From DASUGC01 sp035606665 (GTDB lineage: Bacteria > Acidobacteriota > Vicinamibacteria > Vicinamibacterales > SCN-69-37): a DNA stretch of 64,000 nucleotides. Both the position numbers and the translations under genes were made by a program. The notes beneath the pieces are model-generated. The model searched no databases. It was not told where the DNA came from and was given only the letters and a program-made list of their open reading frames with translations. Location: NCBI GenBank assembly GCA_035606665.1, contig DATNEY010000009.1:62001-126000 (forward strand). The letters are read 5' to 3'. Positions within the stretch are counted from its first letter, which is position 1. Each line of letters begins with the position of its first letter. Below, piece by piece: positions 16,870 to 24,870 of the stretch.

Positions 16870-18213
16870 ATGGACCGAAGAGAATTCCTTCACAACAGTC
16901 TCATCGCGTCACTCGCCGCCAGCGTGCTCGGTGACCGGACGCTTGCACGCGCAGCTCAGGCGGCTCAGGCGCCAGCTGCCGCCGCACCTCAGGCCACGCC
17001 GGCGCCGACACCGCGCCCGCTCGTGCTCGACGCCTATTCGCGGTGTCTCCACTGGATACGATCGCCTGACGAAATCGCGGAGGCCGCAATTGAATTGACG
17101 TGCGGCGGCGTCCAGCCGACGGTCCAGGCGTATCCCGGTCACGTCGATCCCGCAAAGGTGAGGACCGACCTGCCCGCCTTCGTGAGCACGATGAAGAAGC
17201 ACGGTCTCCGCGTGAAGCAGATTCGTGGCGGGAATCAGACAGCGGTGGACGCGAACGTCGAAGCCCTGATCGGGACCATGGGCGAGGTGGGCGCGACGCA
17301 TTACTGGCTGGGCACGGACAACTACGACTTCACGAAACCGATTCAGCCGCAGCTCGACGCGATCAAGATGAAGGTCGACGCGTTCGTGAAGCTGAACATG
17401 AAGCACGGCACGACGCTGATGTACCACACGCGAGCCGGCGCGAACTCGGTGGGCTCGGTGATCTGGGATCTGTTGTACGTGATGAAGGACTTCGATCCGA
17501 AGTACGTCGGGTTTCACTGGGACACGGGCCACATGGCGCATCACGGCGCGATGTGGGAAACGCTGATACGAACCGCCGGTCCGTACATCGTCGCGGTGTC
17601 GTGGAAAGATCGGACGTGGGAGCAGGAGCTCGGGTTTCTCGGTGAAGGCGGACCGTATCCCGGACCGGTGCAGCCGGGCGCGACGCCGCCGGCCGCTGCA
17701 GGTGGACGCGGCGGCGGGCGAGGTGGAGCCGGCGCAGGGGGGGCGGGCGCGGCCGGCGCAGCTGGTGGCGGGGCGCAAGGCGGCCGCGCTGGGGGTGGCG
17801 GTGCGGCGGGAGCAGGCCAGGCTGGCGGCGGCCGCGGAGCGGGCGGCGCGGGTGCGGTCGATCCGGATGCGCCCGCGGCCGGCGGCCGAGGCGGACGAGG
17901 CGGTAGAGGTGGTGGTGGCGGCGCGATGCCGCGTCCCCTCGCCGGCACGACGTTCGCGCGCGGCGGCGGATGGCGATCGCCGTCCGTGCCGATGGGCACA
18001 GGCCTCGTCGACATCTTCAGGTACGGCACCGTGCTCCGGGACATCAATTTCAATGGGCCGATGGAACTGCAGGCTGAGTATCCGCTCGGCGGCGCGGAGT
18101 CCGGCGCGGACAAGCTGACGCTGCCGCGTGCGATGGTCATGGGCGCGTTGAAACGCGACGTGCTGACAATTCGGGCGGCTCTCGCCCAGTCGGGAAGCGG
18201 TATTACGATCTGA
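16870..18213 (+). CDS. Tat-type sugar phosphate isomerase/epimerase-like TIM-barrel protein (paralogue 2)
   Basis: The 447-residue protein starts MDRREFLHNS, a clear twin-arginine signal with an Ala-rich hydrophobic region. The barrel carries LDAYSRCLHWIRSPDE near residue 53, AYPGHVDPAKV, HWDTGHMAHHG and a late MELQAEYPLGGAESG. It matches paralogue 1 closely in order and wording. The striking difference is a Gly/Ala/Arg insert of roughly 90 residues (about 267-355) placed between the barrel core and the conserved VPMGTGLVD segment. Its DNA is a degenerate GGCGGNCGN repeat. The start follows repeat element E2 almost directly, with no good ribosome-binding site besides GGAG at 16860-16863. The VWA gene begins 16 bases downstream. 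Confidence 0.78.
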   Translation: MDRREFLHNSLIASLAASVLGDRTLARAAQAAQAPAAAAPQATPAPTPRPLVLDAYSRCLHWIRSPDEIAEAAIELTCGGVQPTVQAYPGHVDPAKVRTDLPAFVSTMKKHGLRVKQIRGGNQTAVDANVEALIGTMGEVGATHYWLGTDNYDFTKPIQPQLDAIKMKVDAFVKLNMKHGTTLMYHTRAGANSVGSVIWDLLYVMKDFDPKYVGFHWDTGHMAHHGAMWETLIRTAGPYIVAVSWKDRTWEQELGFLGEGGPYPGPVQPGATPPAAAGGRGGGRGGAGAGGAGAAGAAGGGAQGGRAGGGGAAGAGQAGGGRGAGGAGAVDPDAPAAGGRGGRGGRGGGGGAMPRPLAGTTFARGGGWRSPSVPMGTGLVDIFRYGTVLRDINFNGPMELQAEYPLGGAESGADKLTLPRAMVMGALKRDVLTIRAALAQSGSGITI

Positions 18214-18229
18214 GGCGGACCAAGTCGCC

Positions 18230-19132
18230 GTGCCACCACGGTTTCTCGCGATCGTCCTGATCGGCTTCACCGCCGCCACCAGTCTCGCCGCAGGCGGACA
18301 GGCGGGGACGGCCGTGGCCCGGACGGCATTCTTCACCGCCGTCGATCAGAAGGGCAACTACGTCGACGATCTTGGTCCCGCCGATCTCACGGTGAGGGAC
18401 GGAGGGAGGGTCCGCGAGATCCTGCGGACGGGTCCGTCCTCCCTGCGGCTGAAGATCAATCTGGTCATCGACGACACTCTCGCGCTGAACGACACGGTGC
18501 GCGGGGCCACCGTGACGTTCGTCGAGCGCATGCAGTCGTCCGCCGATCTGGCGTTGTATCTGACAGGCGGGAGCGGCACCTCGAAGCTCGTTGACTTCAA
18601 CGCCAGTCCGGTCCGGTTCAGACAGGTGCTCAATGAGCTGCCGCGCCGATCGCAGGGCGGCGGCAACCTTGTGGAGAGTCTGTACAGGATCATCGGCGAC
18701 ACCCACCGGCTGGAAGGCCGCCGCGTGGTCGTGATCTTGACGACCGAGACGCCTCAGCGGACGACCGTCACCGCGAACGGCGTGCTGGATCAGCTGCGGG
18801 ACACCGGCGCTGTGCTCTATGCCGCGACACTGGCCGTGACCGGCGCGATCGAACCGCCGACGCCGGAAATGGCGCATCTCGAAGTCATGGAGGAGATCGA
18901 ACGGGATCGCGTGCTCAACGACGGCCCCAGACAGTCGGGAGGGCTCCGCCTGCCGCTCTTGAACATGGAGGCGTTTGCGGGCGCCCTCGATCGGATCGCG
19001 CGGGAGCTCGGACATCAGCACATGGTGACGTACGTGATTCCCGCCGGCGCGAAGACGGACGGAAGCGTGAGCATCGCGTCGCAGCGGAAGGGCGTGACCG
19101 TCCGCGGTCCGCGGCAGTTGCCGAAGATCTGA
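18230..19132 (+). CDS. VWFA-related secreted protein (acidobacterial type, degenerate MIDAS)
   Basis: GTG 18230 opens a signal peptide (FLAIVLIGFTAATSLAAGG). The 300-residue product then has the short beta module seen in acidobacterial VWFA-related proteins (FFTAVDQKGNYVDDL, LTVRDGG) and a von Willebrand A fold. The metal-site motif, normally D-x-S-x-S, reads DDTLALND, so the serines are missing and metal-dependent adhesion is doubtful. The family's role is unknown; export and protein binding are inferred. It follows the epimerase gene by 16 bases and is likely co-transcribed with it. The protein at 38390 has the same layout with an intact motif. Confidence 0.72.
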   Translation: MPPRFLAIVLIGFTAATSLAAGGQAGTAVARTAFFTAVDQKGNYVDDLGPADLTVRDGGRVREILRTGPSSLRLKINLVIDDTLALNDTVRGATVTFVERMQSSADLALYLTGGSGTSKLVDFNASPVRFRQVLNELPRRSQGGGNLVESLYRIIGDTHRLEGRRVVVILTTETPQRTTVTANGVLDQLRDTGAVLYAATLAVTGAIEPPTPEMAHLEVMEEIERDRVLNDGPRQSGGLRLPLLNMEAFAGALDRIARELGHQHMVTYVIPAGAKTDGSVSIASQRKGVTVRGPRQLPKI

Positions 19133-19136
19133 ACGC

Positions 19137-20870
19137 CTACCGCATTCCAGCTTTGTGCACGAGCGTTTCGAAGCGCGGGTCGTCCCGGACGTCGTCGAAT
19201 CTGGGATCGACCGCCAGCAGCGACAGGTCGAAGAACCGATCCTGCAGCGCCAGGAACAGCTGCTCGAAGCACTTGTCGTAGTCCTTCATCGCCAGATGGA
19301 CGATCGCCCGCTCCCAGGTCGAGACAAACCGGGTTCGCTCGAGCTCCGAGATCTCGGCGAGGCTCCGCAGGGCCTCGTCTCTGCGTCCCGCCATCGCCTG
19401 CGCGCGGCCGAGCGAGGCGATCATGCGCGGGCTCTTCGGCGCGAGCTGGGCGCCGCGCAGCAGCGCCGCGAGCGCCTCGTCGAAGTCGCCGAGTTTTTCC
19501 TGCACGAGGCTCAGGATGAAATAGGCGTGCGGAAAGTGCGGATTGAGCTCGATCGCCTGGTCGCAGTACGCGAGTGCGACTTCATAGTCGCGCCGGTAGT
19601 AGTGAATCGACGCGACCTCCCTCGCGATGATCGACGACACGGGATCGAGCGACTGCGCGAGGAGCACCTCGTCGCGGGCCTCGTCCAGACGCCCGAGCGG
19701 CACGAGGCAGCACCGGGCGTACCAGTGATGTCCGGTGGCGTAGGTGGGATCGAGGCGGATGGCGCGCTGGAATTCGAGTTCGGCCTCGAGCCAGTTCCAG
19801 TGCGCGCGGGCCTTGGCGTGCGCGAGAGACGTCCGCGCCTGCGCCGACTGGTCGTCGAGCATCACGGCGGTCGCGGCGCTCGACAGCGCCATCGTGACCA
19901 TCGACGTCGACGGCCGCAGGCCGTAACTGCCGAGCATCGAGTACGCGTCCGAAAGGCCGCTGTGCGCCAGTGAGTACTGCGCGTCCTCGATGACCGCGCG
20001 CTCGAAGAACTCCGCGGCGCGTTCGAGGCTCTCGTCCGTGCGCTGCTCGAGATGATAGTGGCCCTGCTTGCAGAGATTGCGGGCGGCAAGGTTTTCGGTC
20101 TGCGGCCGCTGTGGCGTGCTCGCGGCGGTCAGGTGCCGTTGCAGGCGTTCGACCACCTTGTCGGCAATGCTGTCCTGCACCGCGAACGAGTCCACCGACA
20201 CGATGTCCAGCGACTCACAGCACTCGTAGCAGCCGTTCGTGACGTTGACGAGCGTGAACGTCAGGCGGTACCCCTCGGCGGCCTGATGGATGGAGCCCTC
20301 GAGGTGCATCGCAGCCGATGCGCCCTGCGGAAGCTGGGCCGCGGCCACCCTGATGCCCCTCACCTGCGTCAGCCGGCGGATGACTTCGCGCGTGAGTCCG
20401 GCGCACGGCAGGCCGAGATGCTGTTGCGGCGTGAGATCGGCGAACGGCTGTACGGCGATCGTATTGCGCTGAAGCGCCGCCGGCGCCTGCGCGAGGCCGA
20501 CCGCGTCGACGTCACGCCGGTGGAACACCGGCGCGTATCCGCCCTTCGGCATGTCCACCAGAATCTGGTCGTTCTGTCCCTCTTCCTTGTAGTACCGCTC
20601 GAGCCTGGCTCGGAGGCGCCGCGCCTGCACGCGCACCACCGGATCCGTTCGCGGGTCGAAAGACGACTCGCGGCCGAAGACCTGGACGCCGACCGCGTAC
20701 TCCTTCAGGTTGTCGCCCTTGCCCGCGAGCGCCTGGCTCGCGACGAAGGTGATGAAGTGCTTGAGCCGATCCGACGGCCGGAACGCGGCGCTCGAGGCGA
20801 TGCGCTCGATCTGGTCCCGGATTTCGCGTTCTGTCGGCGTGGCCGGCAGCGTCCTGACCGCGGTCTTCAT
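19137..20870 (-). CDS. TPR regulator with wHTH-like N-terminal block (paralogue 2)
   Basis: ATG 20870 (MKTAVRTLPATP) is preferred over starts further upstream because those would run through the palindrome cluster at 20909-20943. The 577-residue product has the N-terminal block (RPSDRLKHFITFVAS, LKEYAVGVQVFG, FDPRTDPVVRVQARRLRARL, MPKGGYAPVF), a TolB-like middle part (NTIAVQPFADLTPQQ) and about eight TPR units ending RFDDVRDDPRFETLV. It is the paralogue of the protein at 13012-14796. It is divergent from TonB receptor 2, and the intervening region holds three AC-S-GT cores, so it may control that receptor and itself; this is inference. Confidence 0.7.
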   Translation of the reverse strand: MKTAVRTLPATPTEREIRDQIERIASSAAFRPSDRLKHFITFVASQALAGKGDNLKEYAVGVQVFGRESSFDPRTDPVVRVQARRLRARLERYYKEEGQNDQILVDMPKGGYAPVFHRRDVDAVGLAQAPAALQRNTIAVQPFADLTPQQHLGLPCAGLTREVIRRLTQVRGIRVAAAQLPQGASAAMHLEGSIHQAAEGYRLTFTLVNVTNGCYECCESLDIVSVDSFAVQDSIADKVVERLQRHLTAASTPQRPQTENLAARNLCKQGHYHLEQRTDESLERAAEFFERAVIEDAQYSLAHSGLSDAYSMLGSYGLRPSTSMVTMALSSAATAVMLDDQSAQARTSLAHAKARAHWNWLEAELEFQRAIRLDPTYATGHHWYARCCLVPLGRLDEARDEVLLAQSLDPVSSIIAREVASIHYYRRDYEVALAYCDQAIELNPHFPHAYFILSLVQEKLGDFDEALAALLRGAQLAPKSPRMIASLGRAQAMAGRRDEALRSLAEISELERTRFVSTWERAIVHLAMKDYDKCFEQLFLALQDRFFDLSLLAVDPRFDDVRDDPRFETLVHKAGMR

Positions 20871-20908
20871 GGCGGGTTCCTGAAGTATAGCGGCGGTATT
20901 TCGCCGGT

Positions 20909-20943
20909 AGTTACGGTGTGAACACCGTATCACTACCGTAACT
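20909..20943. promoter_or_regulatory. Triple AC-S-GT palindrome cluster in divergent promoter
   Basis: TACGGTGTGAACACCGTA (20912-20929) is a perfect 8-bp-arm palindrome. AGTTACGGT (20909-20917) and ACCGTAACT (20935-20943) form a second, nested inverted repeat. The three AC-S-GT cores are centred at 20915, 20926 and 20937, exactly 11 bases apart, so they face the same side of the helix. It lies 39 bases before the regulator start at 20870 and 173 bases before the TonB receptor start at 21116. Confidence 0.6.
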
Positions 20944-20997
20944 CCATTGTGAACGCCCTCTCGCGCCTGCTACGGTCCACCCGGATCTGACAACCGC

Positions 20998-21094
20998 GTG
21001 CCACGCGAACGTAGCGAGGCTTGGCCAAGTGCTTTTCAGGGGAGCCGAGTCGAGCGGGGGAGCGTGCCGGGGGTCTGGGGGCAAAGCCCCCAGA
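20998..21094 (+). repeat. Dispersed structured element, copy E3 (second hairpin strong)
   Basis: Contains the words CACGCGAACGTAGCGAGGC, GAGTCGAGCGGGGGAGCGTGC and GGGGGTC. A perfect 8-bp hairpin CTGGGGGC-AAA-GCCCCCAG follows at 21075-21093. Hairpin 1 is decayed. The ribosome-binding site AGGAGG (21101-21106) and the ATG at 21116 follow immediately. Confidence 0.5.
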
Positions 21095-21115
21095 GTAAAC
21101 AGGAGGACGTTCGCA

Positions 21116-24100
21116 ATGAAGAACAAGCTTGTCGCGGTTTTCCTCGCGCTCGTGGGCGTCGCCGCAACGGCGTCGGCTCAGGGCGTGACGGGCACGGTCA
21201 CAGGCACGATCAAGGACGCGCAGGGTGCAGTGATTCCCGGTGCGACGATCACACTGATCAGTGAGACACGCGGCACGACGCTGGGCAGCGTCGTTTCGAC
21301 GGTAACAGGCGACTTCGTCTTTCCGAATATCACGGCAGACACCTACACGATTCAGGTCGAGATGCCGTCCTTCAAGACATTGAAACGCACCGGACTGCAG
21401 GTGAGCCCCGGCGTGCGCGTGACGCTCGGGACCATTTCGATCGAAGTCGGTCAACGCACCGAACAGGTCACCGTTCGTGGCGAAACCCCGATCATCCAGG
21501 CGGCGAGCGGCGAGAAGTCCTATGCGATCACGACCGAGTCCGTGGCGAGCCTGCCCCTCCCCGGGCGCAGCTACGACGCGCTGTTGCTCCTCATGCCGGG
21601 CGTGCAGGTCGGCGGCGGCCTGACGCCGGCAACCCGGTTGGGCGGCGGTGGAGACGGCAATTTCATGGTGGACGGCGCGACATCGATGGATCCCGGCGTC
21701 AATCGTCCTGCCTCGCGCATCAGCGTCGAGGCGATTCAGGAGGTGCGCGTCGCGACATCGGCGTATCAGGCCGAGTACGGGCGCGCGAGCGGCCTGCAGG
21801 TGAACGCCGTGACCCGCGGCGGCACGAATCGCTTCCAGGGATCGTTCTACGACGTCGAGCGCGACGACTACTTCAATTCGAACAGCAAGCAGAACATCCT
21901 CAACAACGACCCGAAGCCGTTCCAGGACGAGCGCGACTGGGGCTTTACGATCGGCGGCCCAATCGGCAAGCCCGGCGGCAACAACAAACTGTTCTTCTTC
22001 TTCACGCAGGAGTTCCAGCCGCGCACCGTCGGCGGTGACGTGACGCGTTACCGGCTGCCCACGCTCCTCGAGCGCCAGGGCGACTTCTCGCAGTCGCTGA
22101 ACAACCTCGGCCAGCCCTATCCGTACATCAAGGATCCGTCGAAGACCGGCACGTGCAACGCGACCAGTCAGGCGGCCTGCTTCGCCGACGGCGGCGTCGT
22201 CGGCAAGATTCCGGCGAGCGCGCTGTACGCGCCGGGCATGGCGATCCTGAACTGGTACCCGATGCCGAACATCACGAACGTTCCGGCGGGCCAGGCGTAC
22301 AACCACGAAGTCACCTACCCGAGGACGAAGCTGCTCGGCTACCAGCCGGTCATCCGCGTCGACTACCAGGCCCGTCCGAATCTGCGTGGCAACTTCAAGT
22401 TTTTCGAGTATCAGCAGCCGTCCGATCCGATCAAGGGCATTCTCGAAGGCTGGAACGACACGCGCGAAGACAACTACGGAATCTGGGCGCCGGCCGCCAC
22501 CGTCAACTGGACCGTCAACAGCAAGACGTTCGCCGAGTTCTCGTGGGGCGCGAACTTCCACCATCAGGAAGGCTGCTCGGTCACGGGCGCCGGCCCGAAC
22601 TTCTGCCGCAGCGCGCTGCCGGTGAGTCCGATCGCGAACCGCGTGACGGCCGGCTTCGGAGCGATTCCCTACATCTTCCCGGACGCGACGCGACTCGATC
22701 GCAACACGTTTTCGTACGACGTCATCTCCCGATCCGGCACCTCGATCTGGGACGGGGATCGCGTGCAGGTCCCGCCGTCGTTCACGTGGGGCGGCCGCAT
22801 CGCGAATTCGCCGCCGAACAACATCGGCCCGTTCGGCAACTTCATTCTCGACACGCGCGCGCACACGTTCAACGCCAGCGCGACGCGGCTGATGGGCGGT
22901 CACACGGCGAAGGTCGGCTACTACTACTACCGCAGTCTGCAGCGCCGCGGCGAGGGCGCGTTCAACGGCAGCATCACGTTCACGAACGACGAGGCCAACA
23001 ATCCGTACGACACGTCGTTCCCGTTCTCCAACGCGGCCATCGGCACGTTCTCGCAGTACAGCCAGCAGTCACGCTGGGCGGAGGGTGCCTACCTCGCCAT
23101 CAACCACGAGATGTACATCCAGGACAACTGGAAGGTGAAGCCGAACCTCACGCTCGACTACGGGCTCCGCTTCGTCCACCAAGTGCCGCAGTACGACTCG
23201 TACGGGAACGCCGCCAACTTCTTCCCGCAGGACTGGTCGCGCGCGCAGGCGCCCACGCTCTACGTCGCGGGGTGCGCGAACGGCGCCGCCACGTGTTCCG
23301 GCACGACGCGTCAGGCGAAAAACCCGATCACTGGGCAGTTCATGGGCGCGAACAGCTCACCGCTGATCGGCACGCTCGTGGCCGGCACGGGGAACCGCCT
23401 GAACGGCATCAAGATCCCCGGTCAGGACATCGCCGAGACGCACTTGACCTATCCAGGGCTGGCTGTGGCGCCGCGCGTCGGAGCGGCCTGGGACCTTTCC
23501 GGCAAGCAGAAGTTCATCGTCCGCGGAGGCGCCGGGCTCTTCTTCGATCGTCCGCCGGCGTCGCCGAACGTGTACGACACGTCGCAGAACCCGCCGTACA
23601 CCCGCAACGTGACGCTGCGCTACGGCAAACTTCAGGATCTCGGCACGGCCGGCTTCGCGATTGAAGCGGCGCCCGCGCTGTCGATCTGGGAGTACGACAT
23701 GCCGCTGCCGAAGTCGGTGCAGTGGAACGGCGGCGTGCAGTTCGCGGTGCCCTTCAACACGGTCGTGGACCTGTCCTACACCGGTCAGCACAGCTACGAC
23801 ACGATCACCGGCGTCAACCTCAACAACATCGACATCGGTTCCGCGTACCTCTCGCAGTTCGCGGATCCGACGCAGGCCACACCGACGCCGGCAAACTCGT
23901 ATGTCTCGACGGTGCCGAACCTGATCCGTTTCTACCAGGGCTACGCGAACGTCACGCAGCAGCAGTCGATCGGGTGGCGCACGTATCACTCCATTCAGCT
24001 GGCCGTGACGCGGCGGCTGCGCGACGGGATCTCGTTCGGATTCAACGACACGATCCAGCTGAGTGACAAGCAGTTCGTCGCACCGCGCCTGCAGCACAAC

Positions 24101-24808
24101 GCGAATGGCACCATCACCATCCGCGCCGATCAGGCACAGGCCCAGGAACTGCTTGGCGATAACAGCCCGTCCACTCACGTCATGCGCGGATACTTCACGT
24201 GGGATTTGCCGGACCTGAAGCGCCCGAACGGCGTCGGCCGGCTCATCGGTCAGGTCGTGAACGACTGGAGCCTCTCCGGCATCTGGAGTGGGCAGACGGG
24301 GTCGCCTTACACCCCGACGTTCACCTACGCCAGCGGCGGCGGCAACGTGAATCTCACCGGGTCGCCCGACTACGCCGCGCGCATCATCATCACCGGTGAC
24401 ACCGGGTCGGGATGTTCCTCGGATCCCCTCAGGCAGTTCAACATCGCTGCCTTCAAGGGACCGCAGGCCAACAGCGCGGGCCTCGAATCGGGCTCGAACT
24501 ACCTGCACGGGTGCTTCCAGAGTTCGTTGGATCTCGCCATCGCGCGCACGATCCGGCTCGGCGGCAATCGTTCCCTGCAGCTGAGAATGGACGTGTTCAA
24601 CGCCTTCAACCAGGCGGCGATCACGAACCGTATCTCGAGCATCCAGTATGCGAGTCCGGCGGATCCCATCACGATCCAGAACTCGCCGTTCAACGCCGAT
24701 GGCTCCGTCAACACGGCGCGCTCGCTGCCGCGCGGCGCCGGCGTCGGCGTGGCGACCGCGTATCAGACGCCGCGATCGATGCAGCTGCAGGTCCGGTTCT
24801 CGTTCTGA
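21116..24808 (+). CDS. Oar-like TonB-dependent receptor with carboxypeptidase-regulatory domain (2)
   Basis: The start is set at ATG 21116, with AGGAGG ten bases ahead and a signal peptide (MKNKLVAVFLALVGVAATASA) directly after. Upstream in-frame codons belong to the repeat element. The 1230-residue product has the carboxypeptidase-regulatory domain (VTGTVTGTIKDAQGAVIPGA), a plug with FMVDGATSMDPG and NAVTRGGTNRFQGSFYD, and a barrel ending LQVRFSF. It is related to receptor 1 but divergent along the barrel, so the two probably import different forms of a ligand. The ThDP enzyme gene begins 62 bases downstream, which suggests co-transcription. Confidence 0.9.
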   Translation: MKNKLVAVFLALVGVAATASAQGVTGTVTGTIKDAQGAVIPGATITLISETRGTTLGSVVSTVTGDFVFPNITADTYTIQVEMPSFKTLKRTGLQVSPGVRVTLGTISIEVGQRTEQVTVRGETPIIQAASGEKSYAITTESVASLPLPGRSYDALLLLMPGVQVGGGLTPATRLGGGGDGNFMVDGATSMDPGVNRPASRISVEAIQEVRVATSAYQAEYGRASGLQVNAVTRGGTNRFQGSFYDVERDDYFNSNSKQNILNNDPKPFQDERDWGFTIGGPIGKPGGNNKLFFFFTQEFQPRTVGGDVTRYRLPTLLERQGDFSQSLNNLGQPYPYIKDPSKTGTCNATSQAACFADGGVVGKIPASALYAPGMAILNWYPMPNITNVPAGQAYNHEVTYPRTKLLGYQPVIRVDYQARPNLRGNFKFFEYQQPSDPIKGILEGWNDTREDNYGIWAPAATVNWTVNSKTFAEFSWGANFHHQEGCSVTGAGPNFCRSALPVSPIANRVTAGFGAIPYIFPDATRLDRNTFSYDVISRSGTSIWDGDRVQVPPSFTWGGRIANSPPNNIGPFGNFILDTRAHTFNASATRLMGGHTAKVGYYYYRSLQRRGEGAFNGSITFTNDEANNPYDTSFPFSNAAIGTFSQYSQQSRWAEGAYLAINHEMYIQDNWKVKPNLTLDYGLRFVHQVPQYDSYGNAANFFPQDWSRAQAPTLYVAGCANGAATCSGTTRQAKNPITGQFMGANSSPLIGTLVAGTGNRLNGIKIPGQDIAETHLTYPGLAVAPRVGAAWDLSGKQKFIVRGGAGLFFDRPPASPNVYDTSQNPPYTRNVTLRYGKLQDLGTAGFAIEAAPALSIWEYDMPLPKSVQWNGGVQFAVPFNTVVDLSYTGQHSYDTITGVNLNNIDIGSAYLSQFADPTQATPTPANSYVSTVPNLIRFYQGYANVTQQQSIGWRTYHSIQLAVTRRLRDGISFGFNDTIQLSDKQFVAPRLQHNANGTITIRADQAQAQELLGDNSPSTHVMRGYFTWDLPDLKRPNGVGRLIGQVVNDWSLSGIWSGQTGSPYTPTFTYASGGGNVNLTGSPDYAARIIITGDTGSGCSSDPLRQFNIAAFKGPQANSAGLESGSNYLHGCFQSSLDLAIARTIRLGGNRSLQLRMDVFNAFNQAAITNRISSIQYASPADPITIQNSPFNADGSVNTARSLPRGAGVGVATAYQTPRSMQLQVRFSF

Positions 24809-24870
24809 GGAATCAGGCGGGGCGGCCAGTCAGGCCGTCCCGCCATGTGTTTCGCCAGAACAGGAGCATC

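Noticed and set aside
20933..22903. A 656-codon minus-strand frame opposite TonB receptor 2
   Set aside because: Antisense shadow of the receptor; no recognisable domain.
24412..24870. Upstream extension of the second ThDP gene into the TonB coding sequence
   Set aside because: ATG 24871 has a good ribosome-binding site and matches the family N-terminus; the extension is a different frame of the receptor's barrel end.
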